From Gammaproteobacteria bacterium (GTDB lineage: Bacteria; Pseudomonadota; Gammaproteobacteria; Pseudomonadales; Azotimanducaceae), in assembly GCA_005799745.1 (NCBI GenBank), contig SYFY01000046.1, forward strand, positions 1-42,988: a DNA stretch of 42,988 bases. Direction: 5' to 3'. Below, in pieces: positions 1-8,030 of this stretch. The position numbers were made by a program, and so were the translations under genes. Below the pieces are notes generated by a model. It worked only from the letters and a program-made list of their open reading frames with translations, searched no databases and had not been told where the DNA came from. How positions within the stretch are numbered: the stretch's first letter is position 1; every line of letters begins with the position of its first letter.

Positions 1-102
1 GCCGTGCAGCATAAGGACCAGCAGCCCCTCCCCCTGCTCCGCGATGTTGAGCGAAATGCCGTTGGTTGAGATGCGCCGTTGCTTGATGGCATCGAAACTC
101 AT
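1..102 (-). CDS. Alpha/beta hydrolase, N-terminal fragment
   Basis: Only the first 34 codons lie in the window; the gene runs off the left edge. The visible peptide starts MSFDAIKQRR and ends with a hydrophobic strand followed by HG, the usual strand-beta3/oxyanion-hole entry of epoxide-hydrolase and haloalkane-dehalogenase-like alpha/beta hydrolases. The ATG overlaps the stop of the upstream amidohydrolase gene as ATGA and has GGAG seven bases upstream, so the two are probably translationally coupled. The family call rests on this short N-terminus and its operon position; the nucleophile and His are outside the window, so the substrate is unknown. Confidence 0.6.
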   Translation of the reverse strand, partial: MSFDAIKQRRISTNGISLNIAEQGEGLLVLMLHG

Positions 103-1781
103 GCCGCTCCTCCGACTTGGCCGGGAAGAACAACGCCTTGTGCATCGTTGCGATATCCCGAGGTACGACTCCAGGCGACCTTCCCACCCACGATCACCGT
201 GTCGACACCCACAGCATCACGCACATAACGTGAACCGTTGCCGGGTACGTCTTGCACGTAATACTCAGGACCACGGTCAATCGCATCAGCCTCAAACACG
301 GCGATATCTGCCACATAACCTTTGTGCAGCAGACCACGATCTGGAAGACCCCAGATGTTCGCCGTATCCGACGTGATCTTTTTCACCGCCCCTTCAAGCG
401 TGAGTGACTTGGTATCACGCACGAACTTGCTGAAAAGGAACCCGGTGTCGCCGTACGTCGAGAACGAAAGGATGTGCGCACCACCATCACTCGCGCCGAC
501 ATGCACACGCGGATGCGAGAGCAACGCGCCAACACGCGCGTAATCGTTATGACCCATGTCACCGGCGAGGACGTGCGCATCGAGATCTTCTTCAAGGGAC
601 AGATCGATCATGGCATCCACCGGCGTGGTCTGACGCAGCTCTGCAATTTCAGCGAGGGTCTTGCCGACGAACTGCTGGTTCGCATCCGTCTTCACCTGAC
701 GCAGTACGAGCCGTGGCCAGAGCATGTTGAGCATCGTGGTTTCAGCAATCATCTTCTTACGTTGTTCCGGATTGCGGAACGCGTTGAGGATGTCGTCGTG
801 GCTGCCGAAACGCATAACGCGATACCAGCTCGGGGATCGGATAAAGAGCAGGCTCGGCACTGCAAAACAGAAGGATATATCGATCGGACGGGTCTGCACC
901 TGTGGCCATACCCGCGCCCCTCGCGCAAACTGTTCATCAACCCGCTTCATCACACGATCAACGCCGTTGCTGTTGTCCGCGTTGACGAAGAGTGGCGAGA
1001 ACGTGGTGGGAATGCCGTACTGGATGGAAAGGTCGGCGAGTTGATCGACACGTGCGATGGTGACGTCGGCATCGTAGAACTCCGGCACGATTTGCAGAAT
1101 GCGGCCGTATTCGGCGAGTACTTCGCAGAGCGCATGCAGCTCTTCCTGATCGGCCAGACGACTCGGTACGGGCTTCAGGGTTTCGTCCATGTCGACGAAG
1201 CTGGTGGAAAGCCCTACCGCCCCTGCATCCAGGCACTGCCTGAGCAGAACTTGCATGGCTTTCAACTCTGATGATGTCGCCGTGCGCTCCATTGACGCAT
1301 CTTCCATTACCCAAAGGCGCAGCAGGCTGTGACCCACGAGCGGTGCAACGTTGATGGAGAGGTCTTTGCCGATGCGCTTCACGTATTCATCAAACGTTTC
1401 CCAATTCCACTCGACGCCCGTTTCGAAGGCGATGTTCGGCATCTCTTCGATCTGGTTAAACATGCCGACGAGCTTCATGCGGTGTTTGGCTTTGAGCGGC
1501 GCAAGGGAAAGGGAACAGTTTCCAGGAACGACCGTGGTCACACCGTGCGTCAGTGCGGGTTTGGCATAGCCATCCCACAGCAGCTGCGCATCGAAGTGGG
1601 TGTGGGGGTCGATGAAGCCCGGTGAAACCACCTTGCCACGCGCGTCCACCTCTTCATGGCCCGCTTCAGCGATGTGGCCGATCTTCACGATGCGTCCACC
1701 ACGCACGCCAACATCGGCACTGAAGCCCGGAAGACCTGAGCCGTCGACGACCAGTCCATTACGAATGACCAAGTCCAGCAT
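99..1781 (-). CDS. N-acyl-D-amino-acid deacylase-like amidohydrolase
   Basis: A 560-residue metal-dependent hydrolase of the amidohydrolase superfamily, closest in look to D-aminoacylase and related urease-fold enzymes that remove acyl groups from D-amino acids or cleave cyclic amides. Visible marks are an N-terminal beta-sandwich segment (LVIRNGLVVDGSG), the metal-binding HxH (H60, H62), a PGNCS motif (C89) matching the bridging Cys region of D-aminoacylases, and a late ASDGG motif carrying the catalytic Asp. ATG at 1781 is chosen over upstream in-frame starts because GAGAGGAGAA precedes it and the family N-terminus begins here. It is the fourth gene of a minus-strand operon headed by a TetR regulator and overlaps the next hydrolase by 4 bp. 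It is somewhat longer than classical D-aminoacylases, so the true substrate may differ. Confidence 0.85.
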   Translation of the reverse strand: MLDLVIRNGLVVDGSGLPGFSADVGVRGGRIVKIGHIAEAGHEEVDARGKVVSPGFIDPHTHFDAQLLWDGYAKPALTHGVTTVVPGNCSLSLAPLKAKHRMKLVGMFNQIEEMPNIAFETGVEWNWETFDEYVKRIGKDLSINVAPLVGHSLLRLWVMEDASMERTATSSELKAMQVLLRQCLDAGAVGLSTSFVDMDETLKPVPSRLADQEELHALCEVLAEYGRILQIVPEFYDADVTIARVDQLADLSIQYGIPTTFSPLFVNADNSNGVDRVMKRVDEQFARGARVWPQVQTRPIDISFCFAVPSLLFIRSPSWYRVMRFGSHDDILNAFRNPEQRKKMIAETTMLNMLWPRLVLRQVKTDANQQFVGKTLAEIAELRQTTPVDAMIDLSLEEDLDAHVLAGDMGHNDYARVGALLSHPRVHVGASDGGAHILSFSTYGDTGFLFSKFVRDTKSLTLEGAVKKITSDTANIWGLPDRGLLHKGYVADIAVFEADAIDRGPEYYVQDVPGNGSRYVRDAVGVDTVIVGGKVAWSRTSGYRNDAQGVVLPGQVGGAA

Positions 1782-1831
1782 GATGTTCTCCTCTCTCCGT
1801 CTCTTTGAATTCAATCGTTTAACAAATCTGT

Positions 1832-2071
1832 TCACGTTGTCTGGAAGCGATTCCACGACACCGCAAGCGCGTCTCTGACCTTCTCAAACCCTGCACCGAG
1901 CAACTCATCCGGGTGCGTGGCCTCACAACTGCGCAGTAGCTCCGACGATGCGAAGTGATCAAGGATCACTTCCGAAGTCGAGCCGTTACCGTGCGTAAGC
2001 GTTACCACGAGCTCCGCCACACCATCATGGGCAGCGCCGACGCGCGTTGCGGTGATCACAGCAACACTCAT
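1832..2071 (-). CDS. Small hypothetical protein (79 aa)
   Basis: I do not recognise the family. The product starts MSVAVITATR and is mostly short beta-like stretches (VAELVVTLTH, SEVILDHF) followed by a helical C-terminus. There is no signal peptide, membrane segment or cysteine pair. The ATG at 2071 follows the preceding stop by 10 bp and has a GAAGG-type ribosome site. It sits in the middle of the TetR-headed operon, 50 bp upstream of the deacylase, so it is probably co-expressed with it. Its reality is supported by the tight operon spacing and by the lack of a better reading frame. Confidence 0.6.
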   Translation of the reverse strand: MSVAVITATRVGAAHDGVAELVVTLTHGNGSTSEVILDHFASSELLRSCEATHPDELLGAGFEKVRDALAVSWNRFQTT

Positions 2072-2081
2072 CGCATCGCCT

Positions 2082-2315
2082 TCAAGCTTTGGGCGCTTCC
2101 ACAAAAATCACATCACTCGGCAGAATCTGTTTGCCCGCACGCGGCGATCCCATCGAAGCGGCTGCGCGCATGAAGACATGCATGTTCCAGCTCTGCAGCA
2201 AACTGACCGCTTCAGCTTCGGGCGTGCCCTTGAGTTCACGCGCAGCGATGGTGGTCCAGGTGTCGTCGGCGCTTGGAAAAATCGAGCGGCGAACCGCAGA
2301 TAACGTGGCACTCAT
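2082..2315 (-). CDS. Small hypothetical protein, LysM/tail-X-like pattern (77 aa)
   Basis: Starts MSATLSAVRR with its ATG overlapping the TetR stop as ATGA. Residues about 15-50 contain DTW-x2-IA-x-REL, a hydrophobic helix and SWNMHVF, a pattern similar to the DTW-x-IA core of LysM-like or phage tail-X-like domains. That resemblance is by eye only. There is no signal peptide, so a peptidoglycan role is not supported. The fixed order TetR, this gene, a second small gene, amidohydrolase suggests an accessory or structural partner of the hydrolase, which is inference. Confidence 0.6.
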   Translation of the reverse strand: MSATLSAVRRSIFPSADDTWTTIAARELKGTPEAEAVSLLQSWNMHVFMRAAASMGSPRAGKQILPSDVIFVEAPKA

Positions 2316-3070
2316 GCAGACTCCTCGAGTGATCGGTTTTCAATGTGAATGAGTTGATCGGCCAGCACCGCGCGGGTTTCTGTATCGAGTGGCCCATCTT
2401 TCAATCGTGCAGCAAGCGCCGCACGCCAGAATTGTTGGAGCAGGATCTCGGCGTTTTTCAGTCGCGACTCGATTTGCGCGCGGCTGCGTGGCGTCGCGAT
2501 CGCGACCAGCGACAACGCCAGACCATAACGAATGCGTCCTGACATTTCGGCGAGCGACAAGTTGCCTAGCGCCCAATCGAGCACGTTGGCGAACATGTGT
2601 TGGGTGACGGTGATGGCGAACGCGTCCGGGTCGACATCCGCACGCAGGAGCCCGGCTTCAGTGGCTTCGCGCAACAAGCGCTTCCACAGGAGATAACGCG
2701 GGCCACTCACCATAAAACGGAATTCAGGACCGCCATCGCGGCTGACGGCGGCAATGACACTTCGATAGAGGTCGGGTTCTTCGGCGAACACCTCGGTCAT
2801 CATCTCGACGGTACGAAAGAGCACCTCAATCTCGTCGGCATGCATCTCTGCGAGCGCGGTTTCATAAGCCTTGAGATCAGCCGCGAGCACTTCGAGCAGG
2901 ATGGCCTGCTTCGAACCGAAGAGGTTGTAAGGGGTAGCAATGCTCACTCCGGCTTCTTCCGCCAACACCCGCATGGAAAAGCCATCAACCCCCGAGCGGC
3001 GCATCAATGCTCGTGCGGCGGCGACGATGTCGTCACGGCGTTGGGATTTGGCGGTTTCCCAGCTCGGCAT
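2312..3070 (-). CDS. TetR-family transcriptional regulator
   Basis: A 252-residue repressor-type protein. Residues about 12-60 form the TetR helix-turn-helix (RRDDIVAAARALMRRSG, then FSMRVLAEEAGVS, then PYNLFGSKQAIL), followed by a long helical ligand-binding domain. ATG at 3070 gives a normal N-terminus; the longer upstream frame adds 40 unconserved-looking residues. It heads the operon with the two small proteins, the amidohydrolase and the alpha/beta hydrolase, and overlaps the next gene by 4 bp. The 16-bp palindrome at 3106-3121, in the gap to the divergent flavoprotein gene, is a natural candidate for its operator. The ligand is unknown, possibly a substrate or product of the hydrolases. 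Confidence 0.9.
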   Translation of the reverse strand: MPSWETAKSQRRDDIVAAARALMRRSGVDGFSMRVLAEEAGVSIATPYNLFGSKQAILLEVLAADLKAYETALAEMHADEIEVLFRTVEMMTEVFAEEPDLYRSVIAAVSRDGGPEFRFMVSGPRYLLWKRLLREATEAGLLRADVDPDAFAITVTQHMFANVLDWALGNLSLAEMSGRIRYGLALSLVAIATPRSRAQIESRLKNAEILLQQFWRAALAARLKDGPLDTETRAVLADQLIHIENRSLEESA

Positions 3071-3319
3071 GTTGAAGGTGGGCTCGGCAGGTGTCGGGGT
3101 ATGGATTAAAACGCATTTTAAGGCGTGCGGCCAACTCGACGCATGTGGGGATGCAGCTTCTCTACCCGACCAAATGAGAATTATTTGCATCTAAGGGTTG
3201 ACTCTCCCGACGTCAACGCAGATCGTCTACCTCATTACCAACGACCGTCTCAACTTTTCTACTGAACTCACATCGGGAACGAGAGCACCATAGAAACCAT
3301 CGACGAACTTCGCATCGCG
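3071..3319. promoter_or_regulatory. Divergent intergenic region between TetR and flavoprotein genes
   Basis: About 250 bp without a supported gene, separating a minus-strand operon from a plus-strand gene, so it must hold both promoters. It contains the TTAAAA/TTTTAA palindrome and an AT-rich block around 3170-3195. A TTGACT near 3196 is a possible -35 for the plus strand, but no convincing -10 lies at the right spacing. The last 30 bp (from 3290) appear to encode the N-terminal helix of the flavoprotein. Confidence 0.35.
3106..3121. promoter_or_regulatory. AT-rich palindrome, candidate TetR operator
   Basis: TTAAAA-CGCA-TTTTAA, a perfect 6-bp inverted repeat with a 4-bp centre, lies 36 bp upstream of the TetR start in the divergent gap. 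Its size and symmetry suit a TetR-type dimer, and autoregulation is usual in that family. Binding is inferred. Confidence 0.4.
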
Positions 3320-3859
3320 TTGGGTGGCGTTCACCCCATCGCCGCAACCAAGGTCAAACCGACCCTTGAGGACTTTCACCGGAACTTCATCACCCACTCA
3401 CCCTTCCTGGTGATGTCCTCGGCCAATGCAACTGGTGATTGCGACGCCACACCCCGGGGCGGCAAACCCGGATTTGTGAAAGTGATCGACGAACGCACGC
3501 TGATGTTGCCCGACATCGGTGGCAACAAGTTGTTCCAGAGCTTCGAGAACTTTGAATCCAATCCAAAGGTCGGACTGGTCTTCATGATTCCCGGAATCAA
3601 CGTCACCGTTCGAGTAAATGGTCGCGTGCGTCGCATTGGCGGAGGTGACGTGCGTAAGCTTGTTGCGGAGCCCGAGCTTAGCTGGACCGATCACAACAGC
3701 ACACTCATTCAAGGCATGCTCATCGATATCGATGAGGCCTACTTCCACTGTCCGCGCTCATTCCAGTTCGCAGATCTTTGGAACACCCAGACCATTGAGA
3801 CCAATGCAAAACTATCCCTGAAGGACCTCCTGGCCGCGCCGAAACCTGCAGACGCTTAA
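3320..3859 (+). CDS. Pyridoxamine 5'-phosphate oxidase-like split-barrel flavoprotein (MSMEG_1061-like)
   Basis: A 179-residue product in this reading of the FMN-binding split-barrel fold. Visible family marks are SPFLVMSSANATGDCDATPRGG (as HSPFLVM and DATPRGGKPGFV), then LMLPDIGGN, FMIPGINVTVRVNGR and a C-terminal YFHCPRSFQFADLW. The first in-frame standard start is TTG at 3320, but homologous proteins usually begin with a helix matching ETIDELRIAL, which is encoded directly upstream from an ATA codon at 3290. The real start may therefore be non-standard, or the original ATG may be mutated. It stands alone between the divergent TetR operon and the broken metallopeptidase gene. The redox partner (FMN or F420) and substrate are unknown. 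Confidence 0.8.
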   Translation: MGGVHPIAATKVKPTLEDFHRNFITHSPFLVMSSANATGDCDATPRGGKPGFVKVIDERTLMLPDIGGNKLFQSFENFESNPKVGLVFMIPGINVTVRVNGRVRRIGGGDVRKLVAEPELSWTDHNSTLIQGMLIDIDEAYFHCPRSFQFADLWNTQTIETNAKLSLKDLLAAPKPADA

Positions 3860-4528
3860 CAGCCAGCCAAGATTGCCGGCACCGCGGAGGCGCTGCGATA
3901 CTTCGGCAGCATGTGTGTGGAGCAGGGAGTGGTTACACATCGGGTGTTGTCGCACGCGGTCAGGGCGTGTATGGGGATCGCAATACGCTGCGCGACGCGT
4001 GTCCTGGCTGGTTTGTTGTTTCTTGTTATCGCCCCGCCCGCTTTTGCAGCAGAAGAAGACTGGTTACGACTGGAAACACCTGAGTTCACCGTCATCTCGC
4101 AGTTGGATGAACGGAAAACACGCGGCTTCGCCGGAGAGTTTGACCAGTTCGTTTCTGCACTTTTCAGCTTGTATGCCTTCGAACGCAAGGGGCTACCACC
4201 GCTCACCATTGTGCTGTTCAACAGGGATAAGAACTTCGCACCCTATCGACCGCGCACCGCATCCGGACAAGCAAAAAAAATCAGTGGCGTCTTCGGCCGC
4301 CAGGCCGATTGGAGCGTCATGGCCTTGCCTGCAACCAAACTCTCGCGCGAAACCCGACATGTTCTCAACCACGAAGCGGTGCACTGGTTTTTCAGTGCGC
4401 ATCGCCAGCAGTTGCCGCTCGGTTCAACGAAGGTTACGCCGAAGTGTTGTCGACCATCGAAATCCGTGGCGGTAACGCCCTGTGGGGACGGGATTTGCCT
4501 GGGCACGTCCAGCTGCTGCGCGACTTAG

Positions 4529-4669
4529 GGAAACTCTGATTAATTTGATGTTTTCGTCAGAACGAGGCGGGAGGAGCGTAGAAAAATCGCGGAAATGCAG
4601 TAGTTCCGCGATTTTTTGGAGCGACGATCAACGAAGTTATGGCGGAAACAGACATTAATCAGAGATTCC
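4529..4669. mobile_element. 141-bp MITE with IS5-type TTAG target duplication
   Basis: The ends are 16-bp inverted repeats with one mismatch: GGAAACTCTGATTAAT at 4529-4544 and the complement of GGAATCTCTGATTAAT at 4654-4669. TTAG flanks both sides (4525-4528 and 4670-4673), a direct target duplication of the YTAR type known for the IS5 subgroup. The arms remain imperfectly complementary inward for about 35 bp, and the centre is a strong hairpin. No open reading frame for a transposase is present, so it would need an IS5-family transposase in trans. Excision in silico restores the host reading frame, which proves it is a true insertion. The IS family is inferred from the TSD and the GGAA termini. 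Confidence 0.85.
4582..4616. terminator. Bidirectional terminator-like hairpin at the MITE centre
   Basis: AAAAATCGCGGAA pairs perfectly with TTCCGCGATTTTT across a 9-nt loop, giving a GC core flanked by A and T runs on both sides. That is the form of a rho-independent terminator active in either direction. Inside the broken peptidase gene it would stop transcription of the TPR half. Confidence 0.6.
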
Positions 4670-5991
4670 TTAGGTCTGCGGCCACTGCGTGAATTCCTTG
4701 CGCTCGGTCAGGATGAGGCGATCCATGGGGACGTTCGGTATTACCCCCAAGCATGGGCGTTCGTGCACTTTGCGGCGTTCGGGAACAACGGAGCACACCA
4801 AAGATCGTTGTCTGATTTGGCGAGTCGTATCCGTACTGAACCTGTCGACGCGGCATTCAAATCCGCTTTCGGCATGTCGCTGGAAGAAGGAGATAAGGCA
4901 CTGCGTACCTATCTCAAACGAGGTAAGTACTCGATGGCCAAAATCGACATTCCAGATCGGGTCGATAGTTTTGTTGTCATGCCCGCAACCCCGATCCAGG
5001 TGCAAGCCGCGCTCGGCCGCCTGGCTTTAGCCACTCGCAACATGGAACTTGCTTTGCACCACGCCAACCGATTGATCAACGAACATCCCAATGATCCAAA
5101 AGGGTTCGAACTCCGCGCGATGGTGAAGTTCGAGGGAAACGATCCAGAAGCAGGTCGTGAGGACGTGAATCGGGCCGTTGCGCTGGATTCCCAGGATGCT
5201 GGTATGCACGTGATGGCCGCCCAGTTCGAGCTGACTGAACGGATGCAGAACTTCGCTTCGCTCGACGAAGCCCTTAGTCCAGAAGAAGCACGCCGGGTCG
5301 CTGACCGAGTGATACGTGCGCTGGAATTGCGATCAATAGAGCCGAGAGCCTTTGAGATGCTCGCGATCAGCCTGATGAACGTTCGTGAACTGACTACCAC
5401 GGATGAGGGGTTGTTGGAGGTCATGGAACGCTTCATGCCGAAAAGTGGATTGCCAGCACTGGTGCGTTCGGTCAGCGCGTATCGCCAGAGCGGATACCAC
5501 CAGGCACGTGAGCTGCATGCATTGGCCTGTTCACCGGAGCGCGAACTGCCAGCCAGTTTACGCACCGCTGCAAAATCAATGGGGGAACACTGGCTGTTCG
5601 ATAAGCTGAAAGATGCGTTCCAGGACGCCGAAAACACGACAGAGTTCGACGCGGCGTATAGCGAGTTGGAAACCGCCATGGCGACGCCGGAAAACTCTTC
5701 AAACCTAACATCCACGCTAAGGCGCATGAACGATCAAGTGGTTAAATGGCGCAAACACTTGCCAGAAGGAGCGCCTCACCGAAAGGCGAATACACCAACA
5801 CTAGAGGACTATTGGCAGTCGATTCTCGATGATCCGCAGTCTTCCCAAGAAGAGCGCGACAACGCACAGCGCGCGTTAAAAAGGTTGATTCGATAGAGGG
5901 GTGAAACAGGGAGTGTAGAACCCTCGACGGTTGCCGCCTTGTTGGCGTAGCGTTGATGGCGCGATTCAGTAGCAGGAGCAGAGTAAAACCT

Positions 5992-7062
5992 ATGCGTACC
6001 GGACTCATCTTTTCAGGCGGCGGCACCACCATCCGTCGAATGGCGGAACTTGCGAGAGAAGCAGAATTGGCAGGCCTCGACGCGGTCTATCTGTGTGAGG
6101 CCTGGCGGAGCGGATTTGTTGGTCTCGCCGCGATTGCGATGGCGACCGAAAAAGTCGAGATCGGCCCCTACATTCTCAATGCCTATGGCCGCTCTCCCTG
6201 GCTCACTGCGATGAGCGCCATCGATCTTGACGAACTCTCCGGTGGCCGGCTGGTACTTGGCATCGGTACCGGTAACAAACACATCAACGAAGAGTGGCAA
6301 GGCGTCCCTCAGGAAAAGCCATTGACCAAGATGCGAGAGTACATCCACCAACTGAAAGCCGCCGTCGGTACACCCCTCGGTGAGCGCGTCGACATCGACG
6401 GTGACGTTCATCGTATGCACTGGGCACCCGCGGTGGCGCCACTTCGTTCCTCGATTCCGGTCTTTCTCGCCGCCCTCTTTCCGAAAATGACAGAAGTGGC
6501 GGGACAGGTGGCAGACGGCATCGCCCTTGGTGCGTTGCTTTCCCCCGACTATCTGCGAGAGATCGTGCTGCCGCGCTTTCGTTCGGCTGCACAATCCGCT
6601 GGGCGTGATCCTGCTACCCTTGGCGTCACGCTCGCACCTTTCGTTTCTGTCGGTGGAGATCCCGATGCCGCAAGGCAAGCCGCGCGTTCGGCGATTTGTC
6701 ACTTGTATGCACCGCTGCCGCATCCCTATTACGACTACGTACTCCGCGAGCAGGGATTTTCCAGAGCCGCAGATGCCGCCGCGCGGTACGTACCCGAGGG
6801 GAAGATCGAAAAGGCCATGGAGGCGTTCACCGACGATATCGTCGATACCGTGACGGTATGTGGAACACTCGCTGAAGGTCGCCGCAGATTGCAGTCGTTT
6901 GAAGGGTTGGCGGATCTCACCCTCTTCGTCAACGTGAACTATGGAGGAACTTCCCAGGAAGAGTTACAGGCTGCGTTTACGAACCTGATCGAACTCGGCC
7001 GCAGGCAATCTCGACAACCGTTGCAGCGACGCCGTTCACAAAGGTCTTCGATCCACCGGTAA
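5992..7062 (+). CDS. LLM-class (luciferase-like) F420- or FMN-dependent oxidoreductase
   Basis: A 356-residue TIM-barrel flavoenzyme of the bacterial luciferase-like family. It begins MRTGLIFSGGG, followed by AREAELAGLDAVYLCE, IEIGPY-type strand (VEIGPYILN), and the typical GGRLVLGIGTGN motif near residue 90. The pattern is closer to F420-dependent TIGR-type LLM enzymes than to alkanesulfonate monooxygenases, but the cofactor cannot be decided by eye. ATG at 5992 is preceded by AGGAG about 13 bases away. The last 20 residues are rich in Arg, Gln and Ser and overlap the convergent TetR gene by 86 bp, suggesting the stop was extended. It may act with the neighbouring Rieske and split-barrel genes on the opposite strand. 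Confidence 0.85.
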   Translation: MRTGLIFSGGGTTIRRMAELAREAELAGLDAVYLCEAWRSGFVGLAAIAMATEKVEIGPYILNAYGRSPWLTAMSAIDLDELSGGRLVLGIGTGNKHINEEWQGVPQEKPLTKMREYIHQLKAAVGTPLGERVDIDGDVHRMHWAPAVAPLRSSIPVFLAALFPKMTEVAGQVADGIALGALLSPDYLREIVLPRFRSAAQSAGRDPATLGVTLAPFVSVGGDPDAARQAARSAICHLYAPLPHPYYDYVLREQGFSRAADAAARYVPEGKIEKAMEAFTDDIVDTVTVCGTLAEGRRRLQSFEGLADLTLFVNVNYGGTSQEELQAAFTNLIELGRRQSRQPLQRRRSQRSSIHR

Positions 7063-7576
7063 TCTGGTGCACCGATCCATCGATGACAGCGGTGATCAGT
7101 GCAACCCGCAGGCGCACTTCAGCTGGCGCCGCCTTGGTATCCAACGAGCGAATCACCGATTCCAGGGATTTGTAGAACGTCGCGTAGATCTGCCTCTTCA
7201 AATCGACAAACTCAGGTTTGTGCAGGCAAAGATAGGTAAGCGTCGCGAAAATCAGACCTGATTCGCCGCGCCACCTCGCAAAGAGCGAGTGGACGATCAA
7301 CGTGAGTGCCAACTGGGGATCGTCATGCGATTGCATGACATCGTTAACCGCACTGATATCCCTTTCTGCCTCTGCCGCGATCACAGCCATGGCGACGGAG
7401 TCACGTGTTGCGAAGTAGTACTGCAGATTGCCAAGCTGCATGTCGCAACGTTGCGCGAGATCTCGCATGGCCAATGCATCAAACCCTTGTTCGACGATGA
7501 TGCGACGGGCCTCGTCAAACACCCGTTCACGTGTCCGGTTTCCTTTGGTGGTTTTGGGTGCACGCACCAGGTTCAC
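6977..7576 (-). CDS. TetR-family transcriptional regulator
   Basis: A 199-residue regulator. The HTH is at about residues 14-60 (RERVFDEARRIIVEQGF, AMRDLAQRCDM, LGNLQYYFATRDSV), with the common YYF-x-T signature. The rest is a helical effector domain. It starts with GTG at 7576, overlapping the stop of the Ddn-like gene as GTGA, so it is the last gene of a four-gene operon beginning with a Rieske oxygenase at 9609. A regulator at the end of its own operon suggests feedback control through the palindrome in the promoter region at 9614-9652. It converges on the LLM gene with an 86-bp overlap. Confidence 0.9.
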   Translation of the reverse strand: MNLVRAPKTTKGNRTRERVFDEARRIIVEQGFDALAMRDLAQRCDMQLGNLQYYFATRDSVAMAVIAAEAERDISAVNDVMQSHDDPQLALTLIVHSLFARWRGESGLIFATLTYLCLHKPEFVDLKRQIYATFYKSLESVIRSLDTKAAPAEVRLRVALITAVIDGSVHQITGGSKTFVNGVAATVVEIACGRVRSGS

Positions 7577-8028
7577 AGATCACCCACGGGAAAGTGAACA
7601 TGCACCATGCCTGGTGCGACCCGACGGAGATCATCGGGATCAGGCACACCACCCGGCAAGAGCTTCACATTCGAATACTTTGCGTCACGCGGTACGGCAC
7701 GAAGGAATCGGTCCATGGCGTTCGCGATGGCTTGCGCATCATCCACAACAACGGTCGCTTTTCGTGCGAGTCGGCGACCTTTGATGGTGAGCTCTACATC
7801 GGGCTTCACCGCGACGTTTTTCCACCACGTAGTACCCTTGCCGGTAAATGCGTGGATGCGGCCACTCTCAACAAAGTAACTCACGGGGGTCACCAGGGTT
7901 CGACCACTCTTTCGCCCGGTAAACTCGAGAACCATGGTGTTCTTGCTCATGAACCCATGCAGCGGTGAACGCAGCAGCTTGATGATGGGTGGATTGATCA
8001 CTGCGTAGAGCTTGTTGGGTGCAACCAC
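7573..8028 (-). CDS. Ddn-like deazaflavin-dependent nitroreductase family protein (DUF385)
   Basis: A 151-residue split-barrel protein of the family named for mycobacterial Ddn, whose members use coenzyme F420 or a related flavin. Visible marks are LEFTGRKSGRTLVTPVSYF, the KGTTWWKNV segment and PDVELTIKGRR with a GRR-x-ARKATVV strand, in the same order as Ddn-type proteins. It starts with GTG at 8028, two bases after the stop of the neighbouring split-barrel gene, and overlaps the TetR gene by 4 bp. Its presence next to LLM and PPOX-like proteins raises the question of F420 use by this organism. The substrate is unknown. Confidence 0.85.
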   Translation of the reverse strand: MVAPNKLYAVINPPIIKLLRSPLHGFMSKNTMVLEFTGRKSGRTLVTPVSYFVESGRIHAFTGKGTTWWKNVAVKPDVELTIKGRRLARKATVVVDDAQAIANAMDRFLRAVPRDAKYSNVKLLPGGVPDPDDLRRVAPGMVHVHFPVGDL

Positions 8029-8030
8029 GA

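Larger units (their letters stand above)
3971..5896 (+). pseudogene. Secreted zinc metallopeptidase with TPR region, broken by a 1-nt deletion and a MITE
   Basis: The reconstructed product resembles DUF1570/peptidase-MA-like proteins: a signal peptide (MGIAIRCATR to AFA), a gluzincin core with HEAVH and, after a gap, WFNEGYAE, then a long helical TPR-like C-terminal half. Two lesions are visible. Near 4420 one base is missing: the frame changes from QQLPL to FNEGYAE, where the family expects LWFNEG. At 4529-4669 a 141-bp element is inserted; removing it plus one TTAG copy joins RDLG directly to LGLRPLREF in frame. The deletion and the 145-bp gain cancel in phase, so the TPR part is again in the original frame, but stops inside the element block read-through. 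The downstream TPR half could only be made from an internal start. A related intact gene lies at 33533-35101. Confidence 0.85.

Noticed and set aside
474..1271. 265-residue open frame opposite the deacylase
   Set aside because: Antisense shadow of a well-supported gene in GC-rich sequence; no family pattern or ribosome site.
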